44,499 nucleotides of DNA from Bacillota bacterium (lineage in GTDB: Bacteria > Bacillota > Sulfobacillia > RBS10-35 > JAJYVN01): NCBI GenBank assembly GCA_021791815.1, contig JAJYVV010000011.1, positions 1-44,499 of the forward strand, given 5' to 3'. A program made the translations under genes and the position numbers. The notes beneath the pieces were generated by a model. The model was not told where the DNA came from and did no database searches. It worked only from the letters and a program-made list of their open reading frames with translations. Shown here one piece after another: positions 16,194 through 23,718 of the stretch; position 1 is the first letter of the stretch, and each line of letters opens with the position of its first letter.

Positions 16194-16430
16194 GTGGGCG
16201 CGGGGCCGTGCGTGGTCGTGGAAGCCCTGGGCAAAGCGCGGCACGTCCATGCCGTCGTGCGCTACGAGCGCCGTCCGGGCGGCGTGTGCGCGACCTTCGC
16301 CCTCCTCCCGCGGCTGTGCCGCATGGCGGACCAGATCCTGGACCCCATGACGGCCGGGAGCGGCTCGGGCCTCGCCATCGGGCCGGGTCAGCGCATGCCG
16401 GGGAAGCCGTGTTGGCGGAGGGCCTCGTAG
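16194..16430 (+). CDS. possible small protein, unrecognised
   Basis: A 78-residue frame starts at GTG 16194 (or at GTG 16128 for 100 residues). The central part, VVVEALGKARHVHAVV followed by YERRPGGVCATFALLPRL and MADQILDPM, has mixed hydrophobic and charged composition. Its third codon positions are almost all G or C while second positions are balanced, as in the real genes of this window and unlike shadow frames. The ribosome binding site is weak (GGGGCGAG, 6-nt spacing). It converges on trmL and would overlap its 3' end by 43 nt, which argues against the full length. I recognise no family. Confidence 0.35.
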   Translation: MGAGPCVVVEALGKARHVHAVVRYERRPGGVCATFALLPRLCRMADQILDPMTAGSGSGLAIGPGQRMPGKPCWRRAS

Positions 16431-17047
16431 ACCGCGACCGCCACCGCGTTGCTCAGGTTCAGGGAGCGCCACCCGGGGAGCATGGGCAGGCGGACCCAGC
16501 GCTCGGGGAAGGCGGCGAGGATATCCGGCGGTAGGCCCGCGCTCTCGCAGCCAAAGACGAGCGCATCGTCGCCCCGGAAGGGCACCGCGGTGTGGGGCCG
16601 CCCCCCCTGCCCTGTGAACAGCCACACGGGACGGGGCGCCAGCACCCGACGGGCGTCCGGCCAGGAGTCGTGGACGCGGAGCGCGAGCGCGGGCCAGTAG
16701 TCGAGCCCGGCGCGCCGCAGGTAGCGGTCGGCGAGGGAGAATCCGAGGGGCCGCACGAGATGCAGCTCGGAGCCCGTCACGACGCAGGTCCTCGAGACGT
16801 TGCCGGTGTTGGGCGGGATCTCGGGCGCGACCAGCACCACGGCCAGCCGCACGGCGCGGCCCGGGACCTCTGGACCGATCGGGGCCGAGGCGGCCCCGCC
16901 TTGAGGTGCGGGACCGGACGGGGCCGGCGCCCCGCTTCCCGCGGGCTCGGTCCCGGATGGGCCGGTGGAGGGTGGCCGGGTGCGCTCCGCCCGCGGCACC
17001 TTGTCGGGTACCGGGGCCCGAGGCGTTTCCGCCTGACGCATCGCCAT
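16388..17047 (-). CDS. trmL: tRNA (cytidine/uridine-34 2'-O-)-methyltransferase TrmL
   Basis: A SPOUT-class methyltransferase that adds a 2'-O-methyl group at the wobble base of tRNA-Leu isoacceptors in the cytosol. From about residue 66 it follows the YibK/TrmL pattern: VVLVAPEIPPNTGNVSRTC, then LVRPLGFSL, the SAM-knot motifs VFGCESAGLP and RSLNLSNAVAVAVYEAL. The catalytic domain of about 154 residues equals the whole normal TrmL. Residues 1-65 are an additional Pro/Ala/Gly/Ser-rich, apparently disordered extension. The ATG at 17047 is kept because GGGGAGGG (complement of 17058-17065) lies 10 nt upstream; GTG 16852 would give the standard length but has a poor ribosome binding site. The gene is transcribed alone or ahead of rlmCD, 476 nt away. 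Confidence 0.9.
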   Translation of the reverse strand: MAMRQAETPRAPVPDKVPRAERTRPPSTGPSGTEPAGSGAPAPSGPAPQGGAASAPIGPEVPGRAVRLAVVLVAPEIPPNTGNVSRTCVVTGSELHLVRPLGFSLADRYLRRAGLDYWPALALRVHDSWPDARRVLAPRPVWLFTGQGGRPHTAVPFRGDDALVFGCESAGLPPDILAAFPERWVRLPMLPGWRSLNLSNAVAVAVYEALRQHGFPGMR

Positions 17048-17173
17048 GCCCAGCCCGCCCTCCCCGGCCGTCTTCCGGTGTGCTCGCCGACATCCCTTCC
17101 CGCGCGGAGGGGGCGACCGCGCCGCGGTCGAGAATCAGACTCGGCGGCGGAGTCGGAAGGGAGTGGACGGCCC

Positions 17174-17479
17174 ATGCCGGGCGTCTGGGACAGCATGAAG
17201 AAGGCGGCGATCGCCGGGGCGGCCCACGTGGCGGTCAGCGCCGAGCAGGCGGCCCGCCGGATCGATCTGCAGCGCAGGCTGGGCGAACAGGAGGCGGCGC
17301 TGGAAGCCCGCTATGCCGCGATCGGCCGCCGCGCCGCGGCCGCCGCACGCGCCGGCGAGCCTGTACCGCCCGGCATCGCCGAACACGTGGCCGCCGCCGA
17401 GGCGCTGGAGGCGGCGGTTGCGGCCCTCCGCGCCGAGATCGACCGCGCGGCGGGCTCCGCGCCGCCCCCCTCGTCGTAG
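17174..17479 (+). CDS. small coiled-coil protein
   Basis: A 101-residue, mostly helical protein. The N-terminal MPGVWDSMKKAAIAGAAHVA segment and the following Ala/Glu/Arg-rich stretch with heptad-like spacing (LQRRLGEQEAALEARYAAIGRR) predict a helix, then a Pro-Pro turn near residues 64-65, then a second helix (EALEAAVAALRAEIDRA). The shape is a helical hairpin like the small coiled-coil proteins found before zinc-ribbon domains in Bacillota, but no Cys ribbon is present. The ATG at 17174 follows AAGGGAG (17157-17163) at 10 nt. It diverges from trmL across 126 nt. Function unknown; a structural or membrane-associated role is only a guess. Confidence 0.7.
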   Translation: MPGVWDSMKKAAIAGAAHVAVSAEQAARRIDLQRRLGEQEAALEARYAAIGRRAAAAARAGEPVPPGIAEHVAAAEALEAAVAALRAEIDRAAGSAPPPSS

Positions 17480-17730
17480 GATCGCCGGGTTGTGCGCGGG
17501 TCCCCCGGCGGGACGGCGGGCAGGGGCGGCACAGGCGGTGCGCCCGCCGGGAGCTGCCCGCCCTGCGGGCCCCGGACGGTGCGAAGGCCCGACGCCTGCG
17601 CCCGGACCGGACGAAGCTCTCCGAAGTGCGCCCAAGGCCTCCCCGCGGCGACATCCGGAAGCATGGCCCGCTCCCGCGGGCCGGCGCCGCGGCCAGGTCC
17701 ATCGGGCCCGCACGCTCCGGCCCGGGGCGC
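17480..17730. other. 251-nt spacer between convergent genes
   Basis: No coding frame stands out. A 9-bp inverted repeat, CCCGGCGGG (17504-17512) and CCCGCCGGG (17543-17551), separated by 30 nt, could form a long-loop terminator for the coiled-coil gene. Nothing else is recognisable. Confidence 0.3.
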
Positions 17731-19587
17731 TCAATCGGCGGGGGCCGCCGCGGCCAGGGGCGTCTCGAACTGTTCCCGGTAGATCCGAGCATACAGCCCG
17801 CCCGCGGCCAGCAGGTCCTGGTGCCGGCCCACCCCGACGATGGCGCCGTGGTCGACCACCGCGATGCGGTCCGCCGCGAGCACCGTGGACAGCCGGTGCG
17901 CGATCACGAGCGCCGTGCGGCCCTCCAGCAGGTGCTCCAGCGCGGCCTGGATGCGGCGCTCGGAGAGCGTGTCGAGCGAGCTCGTGGCCTCGTCCAGCAG
18001 CACGATCCTGGGCGCCCGCAGCAGCACCCGGGCGATGGCCACCCGCTGCTTCTCTCCGCCCGACAGCCGGTAGCCGCGCTCGCCGACCACCGTGTCGTAG
18101 CCCTGGGGCATCGCCTCGATGACGTCGTGGATCTGCGCGGCGCGGCACGCCGCCTCGACCTCCGCCCGGCTCGCCTCGGGCCGCGCGTAGAGAAGGTTGG
18201 TGAGCAGCGTGTCGTGGAACAGGAAGGGCTCCTGCGGCACCAGCCCGATGACGCCGCGCAGGGACTCCAGGCGCAGGCGGCGGATGTCGCGCCCGTCCAG
18301 GAGCACGCGCCCCTCGGAAGGGTCATGGTAGCGGGAGATCATGCTCATCAGCGTGGTCTTGCCGGCCCCGCTGGGACCGACGAGGGCGACCAGCCGGCCG
18401 GGCTCCATCTCGAGGGTCACCCGGTTGAGGGCCAGCGGCAGGTCGGGCGCGTAGCGGAAGGATACATCCTCGAGCGCCACGTGGCCGCGCACGCTGGCCG
18501 CGTCGACGACCTCCGTTCCGTCCTGGATCTCCGGCGTCCGGTCCAGGATCTCGAAGATCCGCCGGAAGAGGGCCAGCGACGTCAGGACGTTGACGTGCAG
18601 TTGGGCGATCTGGCTGATGGGGCTGTATAGGCGGCCGAGATAGCCGACGAACGCGAGGATGATACCGATCGAGATGGCATGATGGATGTAGAGATATCCG
18701 CCGACGGCATAGAGGATGGCGGGGCCCAGACTACCGAACAGGCCGAGCCACATGAACAGCCACCTACCGATGAGGCTCGACTGGACGTTGAGCCGCCGCA
18801 CCTCCTGGTTGTTCTCCCGGAAGCGCCCAAACTCGAATTTCTCCCGGGCGAAGGCCTTGACGAGGAGGGCCCCGCTCACGCCGAAGGTCTCCGTGAGCTG
18901 CGCGGTCATCCGCGCCAGGGCCATCTGGATCTGGCGCTGCAGGTTCTGGCGCAGGCGGCCGACCCGCTGGGTCGGAGCGACGAACGCCGGCACGACGAGG
19001 AGCGCCACCACCGTCAGCTTCCAGTTCAGCGCGAACATGATCCCCGCCGTCGTCACCAGCACGAGCACGTTGCTGACGACGCTCACGAGCGTGCTGGTGA
19101 CGACGGTCTGGATCGCGTTGACGTCGTTGGTGACCCGGGAGACCAGCTGCCCCGACTGGTTGTCGGTGAAGTAGCGCAGCGGCTGGCCGTGGATGTGCTC
19201 GAAGAGCCTCTGGCGGAAGTCGGCCATGACCGCCTGGCCGATCATGTTCGAGTACCAGTTCTGGAGGACGCCGATCAGCCCCGACGCGAGCGCCACCGCC
19301 ACCAGGACGGCGGTGTAGAGGAAGACGACGTGGAGGTGGCGGGCGAGTATCCCGTGTTGGACGATGTAGACGCCGGTCAGGAGCGGGGGCAGGGTGCCGA
19401 GGGCCGAGCTGACGAAGATCATGCCGGCCGTGGCCAGCGCGCGCCACCGATATGGGCGGAACGCGGCGATGGCGCGCCGCGCGATCGGCAGGTCGAACGT
19501 CTGCCCCTTGGCCAGCTCGCGGAGCTCGGCGCGGCCCCCCCAGCCGCCCCCGCCGCCGCCTCCCCAACCCATGCCGCCCATGCCCAT
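17731..19587 (-). CDS. MsbA-like ABC exporter (fused membrane and ATPase domains)
   Basis: A 618-residue half-transporter working as a homodimer (or with an unlinked partner) to export lipids, drugs or peptides. A glycine-rich N-terminus (runs of Gly with Met and Trp) leads to six transmembrane helices (about 50-350), including the conserved ABC-membrane region QPLRYFTDNQSGQLVSRVTN. The ATPase has Walker A GPSGAGKTT, Q-loop GLVPQEPFLF, signature LSGGEKQRVAIAR, Walker B RIVLLDEATSSLD and H-loop IAHRLST, all intact. Start ATG 19587 is one of three clustered ATGs (19587, 19581, 19572); GGGGGTG lies about 14 nt upstream. An extended -10 element is at 19660-19668 and a 13-bp inverted repeat lies just beyond it, so regulated expression is likely. 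Confidence 0.92.
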   Translation of the reverse strand: MGMGGMGWGGGGGGGWGGRAELRELAKGQTFDLPIARRAIAAFRPYRWRALATAGMIFVSSALGTLPPLLTGVYIVQHGILARHLHVVFLYTAVLVAVALASGLIGVLQNWYSNMIGQAVMADFRQRLFEHIHGQPLRYFTDNQSGQLVSRVTNDVNAIQTVVTSTLVSVVSNVLVLVTTAGIMFALNWKLTVVALLVVPAFVAPTQRVGRLRQNLQRQIQMALARMTAQLTETFGVSGALLVKAFAREKFEFGRFRENNQEVRRLNVQSSLIGRWLFMWLGLFGSLGPAILYAVGGYLYIHHAISIGIILAFVGYLGRLYSPISQIAQLHVNVLTSLALFRRIFEILDRTPEIQDGTEVVDAASVRGHVALEDVSFRYAPDLPLALNRVTLEMEPGRLVALVGPSGAGKTTLMSMISRYHDPSEGRVLLDGRDIRRLRLESLRGVIGLVPQEPFLFHDTLLTNLLYARPEASRAEVEAACRAAQIHDVIEAMPQGYDTVVGERGYRLSGGEKQRVAIARVLLRAPRIVLLDEATSSLDTLSERRIQAALEHLLEGRTALVIAHRLSTVLAADRIAVVDHGAIVGVGRHQDLLAAGGLYARIYREQFETPLAAAAPAD

Positions 19588-19659
19588 GCCCAGCGCCGTG
19601 CACCCCCTGCCGTCCGCGAACCCGCGCCCCCGCCCGACCCGCGCCGCCGCGTGTTCCGC

Positions 19660-19668
19660 ATTGTAACA
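19660..19668 (-). promoter_or_regulatory. extended -10 promoter of the ABC exporter
   Basis: On the minus strand the sequence reads TGTTACAAT: TGn followed by TACAAT, one mismatch from TATAAT. Transcription would start near 19653, leaving a leader of about 65 nt. At 17-nt spacing the -35 position falls on TCGAAG (3 of 6 matches), which is part of the inverted repeat at 19683-19718. Confidence 0.5.
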
Positions 19669-19682
19669 GCCCCGCGGATAAA

Positions 19683-19718
19683 CTTCGAGTCCCGAGGGAG
19701 TTTGTTCGGGACTCGAAG
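19683..19718. repeat. 13-bp perfect inverted repeat in a divergent promoter region
   Basis: CTTCGAGTCCCGA (19683-19695) is repeated inverted as TCGGGACTCGAAG (19706-19718) with a 10-nt spacer. It lies between the divergent exporter and NADH dehydrogenase genes and its left arm covers the -35 position of the exporter promoter. It resembles an operator for a dimeric regulator, though it could also form an RNA hairpin. The local composition is noticeably less GC-rich than the flanks. Confidence 0.55.
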
Positions 19719-19776
19719 CGACGCCGCCGATCCCGCCGCGCGGCGGGGGGCAGCATAGGCCCGGGGGTGCCGCCTC

Positions 19777-20967
19777 GTGGGGAAGGGGACGCCGACCGTC
19801 GTGATCGCCGGCGCGGGCTATGCCGGCCTGGCCGCGTACCTGGCGCTGCGGGCCCACGCGCGCGCCGGCCGGCTCCGTGTGATCGTGGTGAACGCCGACA
19901 ACTGGCACGTGCTCGTTCCCGAACTGCCGCTGTACCTGGCCGGGGACGAGCCCGGGTCCGAGCTGCGGATGGACCTGCGGCGCGCCGTGCAGCCCCCCGC
20001 GGAGCTTGTCGTGGCCCGGGTGGCCGGCCTGGAGACCGGCGCGCGCAGGGTGGTGTGCGCAGGCGGCATCGGGCCCATCGGCGGGGACGCCCTGATCCTG
20101 GCCCTGGGCTCGGTCTCGTCCGATTTCGGCGTGCCCGGCGTCGCCCGGCACGCCCTGGCCATCGGGCGTTGGCACGACGCGCAGGAGATGCGCGCCCGCG
20201 TGCTCGCGGACCTGGAGGCCCGGGCGCAGAAGAAAGTCGCGGTCGTGGGGGCCGGGTTCACCGGCGTCGAGATCGCCGCCGCCCTAGCGGAGCGGGCCAT
20301 CGAGGCGGGCTCGCCCCTCCACGTCGCCCTGATCGGGGATCACGTGCTGCCCGCGATGCCCGGGGACGTGCGCAGGGTCGGAGAGAGCGCCCTGCGACGC
20401 CTCGGCATCGAGTTGGTCGCGGACCGCGCGCAGGCGGTCGACGCGGGCATGGTCCGTTTGGAGCACGGGCCCCCCCACCGCGCCGACACCATCATCTGGG
20501 CCGCGGGGGTGCGGGCGAACCCCGTCCTCGGCAGCAGCGGGCTGCCCGTCAACGGGCGGGGCCAGGTCCGGGTCGACGGCTATCTGCGGGTGGCCCCCCG
20601 TGTGTACTGCGCCGGCGATTGCGCCGCCGTGCCCGACCCGCACACCCGGCGCGACGCGGCGCCCACGGCCCAGCTCGCGCTGCAGGAGGGCCCGGCGGCC
20701 GCGTGCAACGCCGTGCGGGAGATGGACGGCCGTCCCCTGGTGCCGTTCCAGCCGAAGGAACGGGGCTTCCTCGTCTCGCTCGGCCGCCGCGAGGCGGCCG
20801 GCACGATCGCCGGCGCGTCGGTGCACGGCGGGGACGTCGCCGCGCTGAAACGGATGATCGAGCGCTACCACGCCTTCCAGGTCGGGGGCCTCCGCGCCCT
20901 CGCGCGCGGCCTCCTGCGCGGCCAGCCGACCGAGGCTCGCGCGGACCGCGCCACCGCGCGGGCCTGA
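19777..20967 (+). CDS. type II NADH dehydrogenase-like FAD oxidoreductase
   Basis: A 396-residue two-dinucleotide-binding flavoprotein. FAD-binding GAGYAGLAAYLAL is near residues 12-24, the NAD-binding VGAGFTGVEIAAALAE near 154-169, and the second FAD motif YCAGDCAA near 279-286. These features and the C-terminal amphipathic region (LKRMIERYHAFQ...LRALARGLL) fit non-proton-pumping NDH-2, which passes electrons from NADH to quinone at the membrane surface. It could instead be a related sulfide:quinone- or rubredoxin-reductase-like enzyme; no catalytic cysteine pair is seen. The GTG at 19777 follows GGGGGTG. It diverges from the ABC exporter, sharing the 13-bp inverted repeat region, and is followed by a Gfo/Idh/MocA gene 113 nt downstream. 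Confidence 0.85.
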   Translation: MGKGTPTVVIAGAGYAGLAAYLALRAHARAGRLRVIVVNADNWHVLVPELPLYLAGDEPGSELRMDLRRAVQPPAELVVARVAGLETGARRVVCAGGIGPIGGDALILALGSVSSDFGVPGVARHALAIGRWHDAQEMRARVLADLEARAQKKVAVVGAGFTGVEIAAALAERAIEAGSPLHVALIGDHVLPAMPGDVRRVGESALRRLGIELVADRAQAVDAGMVRLEHGPPHRADTIIWAAGVRANPVLGSSGLPVNGRGQVRVDGYLRVAPRVYCAGDCAAVPDPHTRRDAAPTAQLALQEGPAAACNAVREMDGRPLVPFQPKERGFLVSLGRREAAGTIAGASVHGGDVAALKRMIERYHAFQVGGLRALARGLLRGQPTEARADRATARA

Positions 20968-21080
20968 GGCGGGCCTTCCGCCCGGGAGCCGCAGGAAAGA
21001 CCCGCCCGCTCGGAAAAGCCGGCGCCGGGCATCCGGGCCGGGTGCACGCGGGCCCCGGCGCCAGAAGGGTGGCGGCCGCC

Positions 21081-22181
21081 GTGGACGAGGCGCGCATCGG
21101 CGTCATCGGGGTCGGGCTGATCGGCAAGAGCCATGTGGAGGGGTACGCCGGCATCCCCGGCGCCCGCGTCGTCGCCGTGGCCGACATCGACGAGGCGGAG
21201 GCCCGGCACGTGGCGCAGCGCTGGAACGTTCCGGCCGTCCACCGCGATTTCCGCGAACTGCTGGCGCGCGACGACATCGACGCCGTGGACGTCTGCCTGC
21301 ACAACAACCTCCACGCGCCGGTGGCGATCCAGGCCCTGCGCGCGGGTAAGCACGTCTATTGCGAGAAGCCCATCGCGGGCTCGTACGCCGACGGCCGCGC
21401 CATGGTGGAAGCGGCGCGGGAGTCCGGCCGCATGCTGCACGTCCAGCTGGCCACCCTGTACCAACGGGAGACCAAGGCCGCCCGCCGTCTCATCGAGCAG
21501 GGTGAGCTCGGGCGCGTGTACTACGCGCGATCGGTCGGCTACCGCCGCCGCGGGCGGCCGTTCGTCGACGGGTACGGGGCCCCGTTTTTCGTCCGCAGGG
21601 AGACCGCCGGGGGTGGCGCCCTGCTGGACATGGGGGTCTATCACATCAGCCAGATGCTGTGGCTCCTCGGCCAGCCGCAAGCCGAACGGATCTCCGGGCG
21701 GACCTATCAGGAGACGTCCATGGACGAGGCGAGGCGCGCCGCCAGCGGCTACGACGTGGAGGAACTCGCCCTGGGGTTCTGCCGGCTGCAGGGCGGGATC
21801 ACGCTGGAGGTCATCGAGGCTTGGGCCATCCACCTCGGACCCGGCGAGGGCAGTTGCGTCGCCGGCAGCCGGGGCGGCGTCCGCCTCTCTCCGTTCTCTT
21901 TCCACACCACCCAGGGCGACGTGCCGTGGGACATGACCACCGACCTGGGCGACCTGGAAACCCGGCTGCACCGCCTCGAGCCCGCGTATGGCGCCTACGA
22001 CTCCTCGCAACGCCACTGGGTGGCGGCGCTCCGCGGCGAGGTGCCCCTGCTGCCCTCGGCCGCGCTCGCCCTGGAGACGATGCTGATCAGCGAGGGCATC
22101 TACCTGTCGGAGCGGCTCGGCCGGGAGGTCACGGCCGCCGAGGTGCGCGCGGCGTCGCAGAGCACGGCCCTGCACCTGTGA
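21081..22181 (+). CDS. Gfo/Idh/MocA family oxidoreductase
   Basis: A 366-residue NAD(P)-dependent dehydrogenase. The Rossmann motif is GVGLIGKSH near residues 10-18, with an acidic VAVADID at the end of the second strand that favours NAD. The catalytic lysine motif is YCEKPIAG near 92-99, and the active-site segment LLDMGVYHISQML has Tyr at the usual His position followed directly by His. The C-terminal beta-sheet is complete and ends in an extended helix. It is only distantly similar to the pair at 2999-4084 and 34301-35383. Start GTG 21081 is 12 nt from AGAAGG; GTG 21069 is in frame but abuts it. It ends 16 nt from the converging gatB stop. Substrate unknown; inositol, hexose or uronate derivatives are typical. 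Confidence 0.88.
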   Translation: MDEARIGVIGVGLIGKSHVEGYAGIPGARVVAVADIDEAEARHVAQRWNVPAVHRDFRELLARDDIDAVDVCLHNNLHAPVAIQALRAGKHVYCEKPIAGSYADGRAMVEAARESGRMLHVQLATLYQRETKAARRLIEQGELGRVYYARSVGYRRRGRPFVDGYGAPFFVRRETAGGGALLDMGVYHISQMLWLLGQPQAERISGRTYQETSMDEARRAASGYDVEELALGFCRLQGGITLEVIEAWAIHLGPGEGSCVAGSRGGVRLSPFSFHTTQGDVPWDMTTDLGDLETRLHRLEPAYGAYDSSQRHWVAALRGEVPLLPSAALALETMLISEGIYLSERLGREVTAAEVRAASQSTALHL

Positions 22182-22185
22182 CGGC

Positions 22186-22206
22186 CTCGGGCACCAGTCA
22201 CCCGAG
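22186..22206. terminator. hairpin between convergent oxidoreductase and gatB
   Basis: CTCGGG (22186-22191) pairs with CCCGAG (22201-22206) around a 9-nt loop that contains the gatB stop codon. It could end both transcripts. Confidence 0.4.
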
Positions 22207-23667
22207 CTCCCGGGCGATGGCCTCGCGCACCAGGCCGGGGTTCGCCTTGCCCCGCGTCGCCTTCATGACCTGGCCGACCAGGAAGTCGGCCGCCTGCTTC
22301 TTCCCCGCGCGATAGTCGGCGACGCTCTGGGGGTTCGCCGCGATGGCGGCCCGCGCCGCCTCGCCGATCGCGCCCTGGTCGCTGATCTGCTGCAGGCCCT
22401 TGCGCTGGACCACCACGGACGGATCGGAGCCGGTGGCCAGCATCTCGTCGAGGACGTCCTTGGCGATCTTGCCGCTGATGCTGCCCGAGGCGATCAGCCC
22501 CTGCAGCGCCGCCAACTGCTCCGGGTGGACCCGGCATTCGGGGCTGTCCACGCCGATGCCCGCGGCGTTGAGGCGGCCCAGCAGCTCCACCGAGAGCAGC
22601 GCGGCGCCCTCGCGCGCCGCGGCGCCCGCCCGCAGCATGCGGTCGAAATAGGCGGCGAGGGCCGGGTCCGCCACGAGGACGCCGGCGTCGTAGCCCGGGA
22701 GCCCCAGCGCCTCGTAGCGTGCCTGCCGGTCCGCCGGTAACTCCGGCAGGGAGCGGCGCGTGTCCTCGATGAACGCCGGGGCCAGGCCGACGGCGCCGAG
22801 ATCCGGTTCCGGGAAGTAGCGGTAGTCGTGCGCCTCTTCCTTGCTCCGCGACGGGAAGGTGATGCCGCGGCGCTCGTCCCAGTGGCGCGTCTCGCGGGCG
22901 ATGCGCTCCCCGGCGTCGAGCGCGGCCGCCTGACGGCCCTCCTCGTACTCCAGGGCGCGCTGCACCGACCGGAACGAGTTCATATTCTTGATCTCGACCA
23001 GGGCGCCGAGCTCGGAGGAGCCCGCCGGGCGCAGGGAGACGTTGGCGTCGCAGCGGAGGCTGCCCTCCTCCATCCGCACGTCCGAGACGCCGGCGTAGAG
23101 GAGCAGGAGCCGCAGGGCCTGCAGGTAGAGGCGCGCGTCCTCCGGACCCCGCAGGTCGGGCTCGCTCACGATCTCGATGAGCGGGACGCCGGCGCGGTTC
23201 AGGTCCACCCCCGTGGCGCCGCCGGGCATGCCCTCGTGCGTGGACTTCCCCGTGTCCTCCTCCATGTGGAGCCGCCGGATGCGCACGGTTCGGGATGCGC
23301 CGCCCGCCCCGGCGAAGGTCAGTTCCCCGCCCCGGCCCAGCGGCCGCGCGTACTGCGTGATCTGATAGCCCTTGGGCAGGTCCGGGTAGTGGTAGTTCTT
23401 CCGGTCCCAACGGCAGTCCGGGTCGATCTCGCAGCGGAGGGCGAGCGCGGCGCGGAGGGCGAGTTCGATGGCGCGCCGGTTCGGGACGGGCAGCGATCCG
23501 GGCAGGGCGAGGCAGACCGGGCAGACCTGCGTGTTGGGCGGCGCCCCGAAGGCGGTCGAGCAGCGGCAGAACATCTTGCTGCGGGTGGCCAGCTCGACGT
23601 GCACCTCGAGGCCGATCACCGTCTGCCAGCGGCGGGCCGTCTCCGCGGGAGCCCCCACGCCACCCAT
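22198..23667 (-). CDS. gatB: aspartyl/glutamyl-tRNA amidotransferase subunit B
   Basis: GatB binds misacylated Glu-tRNA-Gln (and Asp-tRNA-Asn), phosphorylates the acyl group with ATP and transamidates it with ammonia delivered from GatA. The 489-residue length is normal. The N-terminal IGLEVHVELATRSKMFC, the C-x-C...C-x2-C cysteine cluster (CRC to CPVC), and NRAGVPLIEIVSEPD are all typical of the cradle domain. The C-terminal YqeY-like tail domain runs from about residue 340 to GKANPGLVREAIARELG. Start ATG 23667 follows GAGGCG at about 5 nt. It is the last gene of pcrA-ligA-gatC-gatA-gatB, 51 nt after gatA. Confidence 0.97.
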   Translation of the reverse strand: MGGVGAPAETARRWQTVIGLEVHVELATRSKMFCRCSTAFGAPPNTQVCPVCLALPGSLPVPNRRAIELALRAALALRCEIDPDCRWDRKNYHYPDLPKGYQITQYARPLGRGGELTFAGAGGASRTVRIRRLHMEEDTGKSTHEGMPGGATGVDLNRAGVPLIEIVSEPDLRGPEDARLYLQALRLLLLYAGVSDVRMEEGSLRCDANVSLRPAGSSELGALVEIKNMNSFRSVQRALEYEEGRQAAALDAGERIARETRHWDERRGITFPSRSKEEAHDYRYFPEPDLGAVGLAPAFIEDTRRSLPELPADRQARYEALGLPGYDAGVLVADPALAAYFDRMLRAGAAAREGAALLSVELLGRLNAAGIGVDSPECRVHPEQLAALQGLIASGSISGKIAKDVLDEMLATGSDPSVVVQRKGLQQISDQGAIGEAARAAIAANPQSVADYRAGKKQAADFLVGQVMKATRGKANPGLVREAIARELG

Positions 23668-23718
23668 CCCCTCGCCTCGGGTCTTCGGTGCGCCCGGTCC
23701 CGGGCGCCGCCCTCGCCG

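Noticed and set aside
19683-19718. tRNA-like TTCGAGTCC element
   Set aside because: Flanks do not fold into a cloverleaf; the element is half of a perfect inverted repeat.
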